Below are positions 1 through 5,709 of a stretch of DNA of 5,709 bases, in pieces. Within the stretch, counting starts at the first letter, position 1. Each line of letters opens with the position of its first letter. A program made the position numbers and the translations under genes. The notes under the pieces are model-generated. The model saw nothing but the letters and a program-made list of their open reading frames with translations. It did no database searches and was not told where the DNA came from. The DNA is from Acidobacteriota bacterium (GTDB lineage: Bacteria > Acidobacteriota > Vicinamibacteria > Vicinamibacterales > CAVVIG01), in assembly GCA_003222555.1 (NCBI GenBank), contig QHWL01000025.1, positions 1-5,709 of the forward strand, written 5' to 3'.

Positions 1-73
1 AGCCCGATGTGAGTGGGTTGGACTCCAAAAGGTCTACTTTTTGAGCGTCCTCCCTTCAACCTTTGATGATGAG

Positions 74-91
74 AGGCCGCTAATCCGGCCT
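74..91 (-). terminator. Small hairpin downstream of the permease gene, possible weak terminator
   Basis: A perfect 6-bp inverted repeat (AGGCCG at 74-79, CGGCCT at 86-91) with a 6-nt loop lies 35 bp beyond the stop codon of the minus-strand permease gene. Its position fits a transcription end for that gene. No T-run follows the stem on the minus strand, so it is not a textbook intrinsic terminator and may be chance in GC-rich DNA. The rest of positions 1-125 shows no gene or other structure that I can support. Confidence 0.2.
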
Positions 92-125
92 GCCGTCTTC
101 GTGTAGCCGGCAAGTGCAACGAGTT

Positions 126-1511
126 TCACGAAAGCCGCTGGCGGCGCGTCAACCAGACGTACAGCGGTACACCGGCCCCAATCACGCCCAGACCCGCTCC
201 GGCCGGACCTGGATCGCTATTGACGGCATTCACGACGATGGCCAGGCTGGCAAGTATGAAGATGGCCGGGGCCACCGGATAGCCCACCGCGCGAAATGGC
301 CGGGGCGCCGACGGCTCGCGAAACCGCAGTACGAAGAGCGCGGCGACGGCCACGCCCGAAAAGAGCACCACAGCGAAGCCGGTGTATCGGGTGAGCGCGC
401 TCGAGCCGCCAGACAGCACCAGAAAACCACTCCAGATCGCCTGCGCGACAATTGCCACCGCCGGCGTCCGATAGCGCGGATGCACGCGCGCGGCAGCGGG
501 GAAGAACAAGCCGTCGCGCGCCATCGCGTAATACACGCGCGGTCCCGCAAACGTCATCGCGCTGATCGTCGCCGCCAAGCTGATGATCGACACCACGCCC
601 ATGATGTTGCCGGCGCGGGCTCCGAGCAACCGATCGGCAATCACGTCGAGCACGCTTCCTTGCACGCGCGCGAGCGCCTCGACCGGCAACACATATAGAT
701 AGAGCACGTTCAGCGACAGATAGACGGCGACGACCGCCGCCGTGCCGAACGCAAACGCGCGCGGCACATTGCGGCCCGGCGCGCGAAGCTCCTCCGCAAT
801 GTAACCGGCGGCATTCCAGCCCGAATAGGTGAACATCACGGGAATGAGCGCCAGCAGCCAAGCGGTCGGCGCCACCGATTCGGCCGAGGCGCGGAGGTTG
901 GCCATCGATCCGCTGCCGATCGAAAAGCCCAGCGCGATGAACATGAGCAGCGCCGACACCTTGAGCGCGGCCAGCACGTTGCCCACGATGCGACCGGGGC
1001 GGACGCCGCGCACGTGGATCCACGCCAGCAGCGCAACCGCCGACAACGCGACGAGGGTTTGCCGTGAGACCGTCAGGGGGATCGAAGGAAGCGGCACCAC
1101 AAAGAAAGGCGTGCTGTCAGCCGCGGCCGGAAAGAACCGGCCGAGGTAGAACGTGAGCACGATCGCGCTCGCCGCGATCGCGCCGGAAAAGCCGGCGATA
1201 AACGACGTCCAGCCAGTGAGAAACGCCGCGAGCCGCCCGAATGCGGCGTTCAAGTAGACATACTCGCCGCCGGCCCGCGGCCGAAGCGCCGCGAGCTCGG
1301 CGTACGCCATCGCTCCCGCAAACGCGAGCCCGCCACCCGCGAACCAGACGGCAAGAAACCACAATGGTTGCGGGACAGCGGCAGCGACCTGTGGCGGCGT
1401 GAACAGGATGCCGCCGCCGATCACGTTGGACACGATGATCGCGGCTGCGTCGAGCGGCCCGAGGCGGCGTTCGAGCGACGGGCTCAATGGAGAGGTCGCA
1501 TCCCTCGACAA
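126..1511 (-). CDS. APC-superfamily amino acid permease (AA_permease_2 type)
   Basis: This is a 461-residue inner-membrane secondary transporter of the amino acid-polyamine-organocation superfamily, expected to move an amino acid or amine by proton or sodium symport or by exchange. About 12 hydrophobic helices span residues 20-454. TM1 carries the glycine-rich motif NVIGGGILFTPP (29-40), which in this family forms the unwound substrate-binding segment. Other family signatures are PRAGGEYVYL (78-87), YSGWNAAGYIAEEL in TM6 (229-242), ARDGLFFP (331-338) and GYPVAPAIF (410-418). The length is normal for the family (about 430-500). The start is a TTG: an in-frame TGA lies 24 bp upstream (1533-1535) with no ATG or GTG between, and TM1 begins at about residue 20, so a later start would cut into it. 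No strong Shine-Dalgarno site is visible. The gene lies 55 bp downstream of the SpeE-like gene on the same strand. Substrate cannot be told from sequence alone. Confidence 0.93.
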   Translation of the reverse strand: MSRDATSPLSPSLERRLGPLDAAAIIVSNVIGGGILFTPPQVAAAVPQPLWFLAVWFAGGGLAFAGAMAYAELAALRPRAGGEYVYLNAAFGRLAAFLTGWTSFIAGFSGAIAASAIVLTFYLGRFFPAAADSTPFFVVPLPSIPLTVSRQTLVALSAVALLAWIHVRGVRPGRIVGNVLAALKVSALLMFIALGFSIGSGSMANLRASAESVAPTAWLLALIPVMFTYSGWNAAGYIAEELRAPGRNVPRAFAFGTAAVVAVYLSLNVLYLYVLPVEALARVQGSVLDVIADRLLGARAGNIMGVVSIISLAATISAMTFAGPRVYYAMARDGLFFPAAARVHPRYRTPAVAIVAQAIWSGFLVLSGGSSALTRYTGFAVVLFSGVAVAALFVLRFREPSAPRPFRAVGYPVAPAIFILASLAIVVNAVNSDPGPAGAGLGVIGAGVPLYVWLTRRQRLS

Positions 1512-1566
1512 GCGCGGGATGCCCTGAGTGTTTCAGAGGGAAAAGGGCGCAGAGTCATCGCGATCA

Positions 1567-3810
1567 TTACCGCGCGCCGGCAAACTCAACGCGCTCGGCC
1601 AACGCAGGTCGCCCCAGAGCCGCCGAGAGGACATAAAAGATCAACGCCACGACCAGGAGATAGTTGAATCCAATCACCAATGACAACGATTCGGCCAGGC
1701 CGCCAAGCATCGCGCCCGCGATATTCGATCCGAAGTCCACGTCCGGTCGGGCGCTTCGCCGGAATGAAACGCCGAACACGATGCCCGCAAAAAAGATCGG
1801 GACGAAGATTACTACGCAGGACGCCACCACTTTCTGCGATCCCGGCAGCGCCAGGAACGCGCTCATCGGCACCAGGATATTGACAGCCAGCGCGGCGAAG
1901 AGCAGCGCGTAGTACGGCCACAGCCTGGCCGGCTTCACCGCCAGCACGAACACGTTGCTCGCCAGAATCATCACCAAGACGGCGAAGAAGACCACCGAAT
2001 TGACCACCCAGGTCGACCCGAACAACAGCGCCATGTGCACCACGCTCTTGGTCTCGAAGAGCATGAACCCCGCGCCGAGGAAGAACATCTGCCAATTCGG
2101 CCGTACGCCTGGAGCCGGGCGAAAGAGATAGACGATCGCGATCGAGAGCAATGCGAGCAGCCCGATGCTCCGCAGATTCAGCGCGGGAATGGCCCGATCG
2201 CGGAGATAGAGGAATGGCCAGTCGTCGGTCGGCACGCGGTCGATTTCCTGTGTGTCCACAAACGCCGGCGCGACCCGGTTCCAGTCCGCCCTCGTGGAAG
2301 CCGCCAACGCCGGCGGCTGGAGACCAAAGCCGTTCAGGGTTCGGTTGATTCCGGTCGTATTGTTCGCCCAGAAAGACTGTTGCGACTCGAAACGGCGGCC
2401 AATAGCGGCCAGCGCCGGCCCGTCGTGGCTGGCCAACATGAACGTAATCCTGTTCGCCTCGTCTCGTGGACCGATGACGTCGAGGTGTGGAAGCGTCATC
2501 ACCAGCGGCTTCGACCCGAACGCTCGCTCAACCATACGGTCGATTCGCCCGACAATCCAGCCTTGCCGGAAGTCGTTGTACACCGCGAACACGCCTCCCG
2601 GTTTGAGCCGCGCGGCGATGTCATCGAAGGCCTGCTGAGTGAACAGGAAGCTCTCCAGACGGAGGCTGGAGTAGCCCGAATGAAGGACGAGGGAGTCGAC
2701 GAGCGCGTAGATGATCAGGTCGTAATGGCCGTGGGTCTTGCGCACGAAACTGCGCCCATCGTCGATGTGAACGGTCACCCGCGGATCCTGGTACGGATGG
2801 TTCGGGTGCTCCGCGCGACCGATGTCGTAGATTGCCGGGTCGATTTCCACGGCGTCCACGGTTTTGGCGCCGTTGGCGAGCGCCGCGCCGACGTCGTTCC
2901 CCGACCCGGCGCCGATCACGAGCACGTTTTCGAACGGTCTTCCTCCCGCGTCGCGGTTCAGAAGGTGCGGGAGCTGATAGCCCGCCGCCTGCTCGTCCAG
3001 GCCCACCATGACCTGGTGCCCGATGTTGTTTGTTTCGATCCGTCTGAGCGCCGGGCTGTATTGAATCTTGTAGTACGGGGACCACAGCTGGACCTGAAGA
3101 ATGGGGCCCCCCTGACACGGCGCCCAAATCGTGGGCGCGTACCCGGCCACGCCCATGAAGGCCACCACCGCAATCAATCCGCAGATCTGTAGGATGGTGC
3201 GACGTCTCAGAAAATACGTCCACAGCAGCGCCACGACCGTGAACCAGGTCATCGGCGTGGTTCGCCAGTAGGACGCCAGCGCGAAGGCGGCAATTCCCGC
3301 CAAGCTGCCGGCGATGTTGCTGATGTAGGCCGTCAGGCGATCGCGCGCCTCATTGAAGGCACGTCCCATGACTTGTCCGACTCCGACGAACGCGAGAGCG
3401 ATCAGGACGAAGAACAGCGCCGCAAGCACCTCGATCGGAACGACGAACGAGGCCACGTCGCGGGCCCGGTACTCCGTGCCGAAATAGACTTGCTGTGGCG
3501 AGCCCTGTCCGCCGACGTCCACAAGGACACGACCGTAGTGGTTGTAGGCCCACAAGCTGCCGTACGCTAGCACTGACGCCGCCAGAAAAATCGGGACGAC
3601 CGCGCGAGACCAGTCGCGCTGGTTCGTTGCCGCCAGACATCCAACCGACATGCCGAGGAAGGTGGCCAGCAGCACGATGTTCGTGAAGAATGTAAGAAAC
3701 ACGACCGTGCTTCCGAACCAGCGGATGCAGGCCAGCTCGAAGAACAACATGAGAAAGCTGACGAGGAACAAATCGGCATACGCTCGTGATGGGCGGGAGC
3801 GAAGGCTCAT
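1567..3810 (-). CDS. Polytopic membrane protein with a central spermidine-synthase-like (SpeE-fold) SAM-binding domain
   Basis: Numbered from the ATG at 3810, this is a 747-residue protein in three parts. An N-terminal block of about seven membrane helices (residues 11-225) is followed by a soluble Rossmann-type domain (about 240-465) and a C-terminal block of about six or seven helices (546-729). The soluble domain has the SAM-binding loop GAGSGND (300-306), the acidic VEIDP strand end (321-325) and DDGRSF (350-355), as in spermidine synthases and related methyltransferases. Where true spermidine synthases carry the catalytic D-x-x-D-P stretch, this protein has YDLIIYALVDS (363-373), so aminopropyl transfer is doubtful. 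The C-terminal block has GAGFMLFETKS (579-589) and FGSTWVVNS (597-605), which I recall as typical of the membrane 'spermidine synthase' proteins of Acidobacteriota and Deltaproteobacteria; their function is unknown. The ATG at 3810 was chosen because it lies ten residues before TM1. The frame stays open to 4053, with an ATG at 3906 and a TTG at 3993 as alternatives. No candidate has a clear ribosome site. The permease gene follows after 55 bp. Confidence 0.85.
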   Translation of the reverse strand: MSLRSRPSRAYADLFLVSFLMLFFELACIRWFGSTVVFLTFFTNIVLLATFLGMSVGCLAATNQRDWSRAVVPIFLAASVLAYGSLWAYNHYGRVLVDVGGQGSPQQVYFGTEYRARDVASFVVPIEVLAALFFVLIALAFVGVGQVMGRAFNEARDRLTAYISNIAGSLAGIAAFALASYWRTTPMTWFTVVALLWTYFLRRRTILQICGLIAVVAFMGVAGYAPTIWAPCQGGPILQVQLWSPYYKIQYSPALRRIETNNIGHQVMVGLDEQAAGYQLPHLLNRDAGGRPFENVLVIGAGSGNDVGAALANGAKTVDAVEIDPAIYDIGRAEHPNHPYQDPRVTVHIDDGRSFVRKTHGHYDLIIYALVDSLVLHSGYSSLRLESFLFTQQAFDDIAARLKPGGVFAVYNDFRQGWIVGRIDRMVERAFGSKPLVMTLPHLDVIGPRDEANRITFMLASHDGPALAAIGRRFESQQSFWANNTTGINRTLNGFGLQPPALAASTRADWNRVAPAFVDTQEIDRVPTDDWPFLYLRDRAIPALNLRSIGLLALLSIAIVYLFRPAPGVRPNWQMFFLGAGFMLFETKSVVHMALLFGSTWVVNSVVFFAVLVMILASNVFVLAVKPARLWPYYALLFAALAVNILVPMSAFLALPGSQKVVASCVVIFVPIFFAGIVFGVSFRRSARPDVDFGSNIAGAMLGGLAESLSLVIGFNYLLVVALIFYVLSAALGRPALAERVEFAGAR

Positions 3811-4158
3811 CAGAAACACGCGTGCTGATTGTCGCTCAAAGTAGTCGTAGACGAAATCCTCGAGCGAGGAGTGCAGGAACGCGGGCCCGAAGCCGTAGTG
3901 CTGCATCTTCCCATACGCCTGATCGGCTCCATCTTTGAAGACCCGCTCGGCCTGATCGGAGGACGCCCGACGAGCTTGGACGTGGGCGGCCAAAGACGGG
4001 TCAAACGGCGCACCGCCCGGGACGCGCAGACCAATGGCTGCCCGGAAGCAGACTTATCGTACAAAACATCAATGAAATTGCCCGCGGGCGCCGGTATGAA
4101 CCTTGCCAAGAAATCTGGGGATGGATCTTGGGATGGACCTTGCGATGGACCAGGTTGA
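3811..4158. promoter_or_regulatory. Divergent intergenic region between the SpeE-like and DUF5658-type genes
   Basis: These 348 bp separate genes that read away from each other and should contain both promoters, but I see no convincing -35/-10 pair on either strand. The part from 3811 to about 4053 stays open in the frame of the minus-strand gene, and 3841-3906 uses G or C in nearly every third position. It may therefore be a real N-terminal extension or the remnant of an older gene; a TAA at 4054-4056 (minus strand) closes that frame. The stretch 4054-4080 is noticeably richer in A/T than its surroundings and is the likeliest place for promoter elements. A 10-bp palindrome GCCCGCGGGC lies at 4080-4089, and a tandem repeat ends the region. 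Confidence 0.4.
4120..4155 (+). repeat. Three tandem copies of a 12-bp unit
   Basis: The units are gatggatcttgg (4120-4131), gatggaccttgc (4132-4143) and gatggaccaggt (4144-4155). Copies 1 and 2 differ at two positions, and copy 3 keeps the first seven bases of copy 2. The array ends 3 bp before the ATG of the DUF5658-type gene, so it would lie in that gene's leader. The period is a multiple of three, so the reading frame passes through it without change. The AGG at 4152-4154, inside the last unit, is the only Shine-Dalgarno-like triplet near the start codon. Confidence 0.75.
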
Positions 4159-4497
4159 ATGAGAACCGGCAGCCGGCTCTCGTCCACTCTGGTGCTTCCC
4201 GGCTGCCGAACGCGCGCTGTCTGGGCGTTCGCGCTGTTCCTCGCGGTCCAACTCGCCGACGCGGCGCAAACCGTCTACGGCATCTCACGCTTCGGACCGG
4301 CCATTGAAGCGAATCCGATCCTGTCGTTCTGCATCGCGGCCTTTGGCACGGGTGCCGCGCTGGTTGGCGCCAAGATGGTGGCTGTCGTCGGCGGGGCGGC
4401 GCTTCACGCGTGCTCCTACCATTTCATCCTTGTCGCCCTGACCGTTGCCTACGTCTTCGGAGCGGTCGTTCCCTGGGCCGTGGTTCTGAGCCCGTAG
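4159..4497 (+). CDS. Small three-helix membrane protein, DUF5658-type
   Basis: This 112-residue protein has a short basic N-terminus and three hydrophobic stretches (about residues 20-40, 55-80 and 86-110). It is a small integral membrane protein of unknown function. The pattern of polar residues matches what I know of the DUF5658 family: an Asp and a Thr in TM1 (D34, T38), then the loop FGPAIEANP (45-53) with E50, N52 and P53, then a Lys inside TM2 (K72). The usual family size is about 100-130 residues, so it looks complete. The ATG at 4159 directly follows an in-frame TGA (4156-4158), so the frame cannot extend further; an AGG at 4152-4154 gives a weak ribosome site. A GTG at 4192 is a less likely alternative that still precedes TM1. 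The gene lies 88 bp upstream of gltX in the same direction, but the hairpin between them makes shared transcription uncertain. Confidence 0.75.
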   Translation: MRTGSRLSSTLVLPGCRTRAVWAFALFLAVQLADAAQTVYGISRFGPAIEANPILSFCIAAFGTGAALVGAKMVAVVGGAALHACSYHFILVALTVAYVFGAVVPWAVVLSP

Positions 4498-4541
4498 CTC
4501 CTTCGACCGTCCCACCACCGCTCCCGGCGTCCCAAGACGTC

Positions 4542-4567
4542 GCGGAAAGTTGCAGTAAACTTCCCGC
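4542..4567. promoter_or_regulatory. Inverted repeat just upstream of gltX
   Basis: GCGGAAAGTT (4542-4551) and AACTTCCCGC (4558-4567) form a 10-bp inverted repeat with a single A-C mismatch and a 6-nt loop (gcagta). It ends 18 bp before the gltX ATG and starts 44 bp after the stop of the preceding gene. No T-run follows it on the plus strand, which argues against an intrinsic terminator. It could be an operator for a dimeric regulator or an RNA hairpin in the gltX leader. A loose promoter-like pair overlaps it (TTGCAG at 4550-4555 and TAGTTC at 4571-4576, spacer 15), but this is weak. Confidence 0.45.
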
Positions 4568-4585
4568 CTGTAGTTCCCGCTCTTC

Positions 4586-5709
4586 ATGGCTCCGCGCGTC
4601 CGATTCGCTCCATCGCCAACCGGCTACCTGCACATCGGCGGCGCTCGCACCGCGCTTTTCAACTGGCTGTTCGCGCGGCGCCTAGGCGGCGCGTTCGTGC
4701 TTCGCATCGAAGACACCGACGCGGAGCGCTCATCGTCTGACATGGTCGACGGCATCCTCGATGGCCTGCGGTGGCTCGGCCTCGATTGGGATGAGGGGCC
4801 GAAAATCGACGGGCCTTACGCGCCGTACTTCCAGTCCCAGCGGCTCGATCGTCACCGGGCGATGGCCGAGCGCCTGGTCGCCGACGAGCGCGCCTACTAC
4901 TGCTATTGCACGCCGGAGGAGCTTCGGGTGAAACGTGATGCCGCCGAGCTGGGCGGCTCGGCCTGGCAATACGATCGGACGTGCTGCCGATTGAGCGCGG
5001 ACGACATCGCCGCGCGCGAACGCGATCGCATGCCGCGTGCCATCCGCTTTCGCGTCCCGGCGGGCGCGATGCGGTTCGACGATCTCGTGCACGGTCCGAT
5101 CGAATTCGACGGTTCCAACATCGAGGATTTCGTCATCCTGCGTTCCGACGGCCATCCGACCTATCACCTGTCGGTCGTGTCAGACGATGTCGAGATGGCG
5201 ATCACGCATGTCGTGAGGGGGGACGATCACATCTCGAACACGCCCAAACAGATTCTCCTCTACGAAGCGGTCTGCGCGCCCGTTCCGCGGTTCGCGCACG
5301 TGCCGCTCATCCTCGGTCCCGACAAAAAGCGACTGAGCAAACGGCACGGCGCGACTTCGGTGATCGAGTACGCGCGGCAGGGGTATCTGCCGGAAGCGAT
5401 GGTCAACTTTCTGGCGCTCCTCGGCTGGTCACCCGGCACGGACCAGGAGGTGTTCACGCGCGATGAGCTCGTCGCCGCATTTGCGCTCGAGGGGATCGGG
5501 GGTGGCAACGCCGTCTTCAATCCCGAGAAGCTGGAATGGTTCAATCAGCAATACATCGCCCGCCTGGCGCCGGTCGAGCTGGGGCGCCGGCTTCGTCCCT
5601 GGTTTGAGGCCGCCGGCTTATGGAGCGATTCGTTTCTCGACGACCGCCACGCCTGGTTTTTTGCCGTCCTGGAGCTGCTGAGGCCGCGAGCCCGCCGGCT
5701 CGGTGACTT
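4586..5709 (+). CDS. gltX: Glutamyl-tRNA synthetase, 3' end cut off by the window
   Basis: This class I aminoacyl-tRNA synthetase charges tRNA-Glu with glutamate in the cytoplasm. The frame is open from the ATG to the window edge, giving 374 residues of an expected 470 or so. The Rossmann-fold catalytic domain starts with RFAPSPTGYLHIGGARTA (5-22), which holds the HIGH-class motif HIGG (16-19). IEDTD (41-45) and RGDDHISNTPKQ (211-222) are also typical, and KRLSKRHG (248-255) is the KMSKS loop. A zinc-site region begins with CYC (106-108) and continues at C133/C134. The anticodon-binding part begins after about residue 315 (FNPEKLEWFN, 311-320); RPR (366-368) aligns with the Arg358 region of the Thermus enzyme. 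The start is forced: an in-frame TAG at 4571-4573 lies four codons upstream and no other start codon fits. No Shine-Dalgarno sequence is visible. Full-length similarity to bacterial GluRS rules out the shorter GluQ-type paralogue, which lacks the anticodon-binding domain. Confidence 0.97.
   Translation, partial: MAPRVRFAPSPTGYLHIGGARTALFNWLFARRLGGAFVLRIEDTDAERSSSDMVDGILDGLRWLGLDWDEGPKIDGPYAPYFQSQRLDRHRAMAERLVADERAYYCYCTPEELRVKRDAAELGGSAWQYDRTCCRLSADDIAARERDRMPRAIRFRVPAGAMRFDDLVHGPIEFDGSNIEDFVILRSDGHPTYHLSVVSDDVEMAITHVVRGDDHISNTPKQILLYEAVCAPVPRFAHVPLILGPDKKRLSKRHGATSVIEYARQGYLPEAMVNFLALLGWSPGTDQEVFTRDELVAAFALEGIGGGNAVFNPEKLEWFNQQYIARLAPVELGRRLRPWFEAAGLWSDSFLDDRHAWFFAVLELLRPRARRLGD

Noticed and set aside
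12..27. Sequence resembling a tRNA T-arm (GGTTGGACTCC)
   Set aside because: The invariant C of the T-loop is replaced by G, and no acceptor, D-arm or anticodon arm can be drawn around it within the window.
114..698. Open frame on the plus strand opposite the permease
   Set aside because: The translation is dominated by Arg, His and Ala with no hydrophobic core, and it overlaps the conserved C-terminal half of the permease in antisense.
2035..3192. Long open frame (385 codons) on the plus strand opposite the SpeE-like gene
   Set aside because: It lies wholly antisense to a domain with clear SAM-binding motifs. Its translation is rich in Arg, His, Val and Asp with no recognisable fold, as expected for a shadow of a GC-rich gene.
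4080..4089. Perfect 10-bp palindrome GCCCGCGGGC
   Set aside because: All-G/C palindromes of this length are expected often by chance in GC-rich DNA, and nothing else ties it to a function.
3829..4158. 109-codon plus-strand frame ending at the TGA just before the DUF5658-type gene
   Set aside because: It starts at a TTG, overlaps the coding-like extension on the other strand, has a less G/C-biased third position than that strand, and has no recognisable family. Only its last 20 codons are kept, as a low-interest small ORF.
3810..4187. 125-codon minus-strand frame in the divergent region
   Set aside because: Third-position G/C is low, the Pro/Ser/Gln-rich start derives from the 12-bp repeat, and it overlaps the start of the DUF5658-type gene. 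It looks non-coding.
4730..5167. 145-codon minus-strand frame inside gltX
   Set aside because: It is antisense to well-conserved GluRS sequence, so it is a shadow frame.

Overview
The window is a 5.7 kb stretch of high-GC bacterial chromosome. It holds four protein-coding genes and no RNA gene, mobile element or CRISPR array that I can support. The gene content suggests a soil-type Acidobacteriota (Vicinamibacteria-like) genome or a similar high-GC lineage: a membrane-bound spermidine-synthase-like protein, a DUF5658-type small membrane protein and strongly G/C-ending codons. That placement is inference from family habits, not a measured match.

Layout. Positions 1-125 are non-coding and hold one small hairpin. 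Two genes lie on the minus strand: an APC-superfamily amino acid/polyamine-type permease (126-1511) and, 55 bp upstream of it, a large polytopic membrane protein with a central spermidine-synthase-like SAM-binding domain (1567-3810, with an open frame that could extend to 3993). They read in the same direction and could be one operon, with the methyltransferase-like gene first. A divergent intergenic region follows (3811-4158), ending in a 3 x 12 bp tandem repeat. Two genes then lie on the plus strand: a 112-residue three-helix membrane protein of DUF5658 type (4159-4497) and gltX, glutamyl-tRNA synthetase (4586 to the window edge), which is cut off in its C-terminal anticodon-binding domain. 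A 10-bp inverted repeat with one mismatch sits between these two genes, just before the gltX start.

How they work together. gltX is a housekeeping gene and says little about its neighbours. The minus-strand pair might link small-molecule transport with a membrane enzyme. However, the SpeE-like domain lacks the usual aminopropyltransferase catalytic motif, so a polyamine role should not be assumed. I found no clear new multi-gene system. The points most worth following are the non-canonical SpeE-like membrane protein, its possible N-terminal extension, and the structures in front of the two plus-strand genes.
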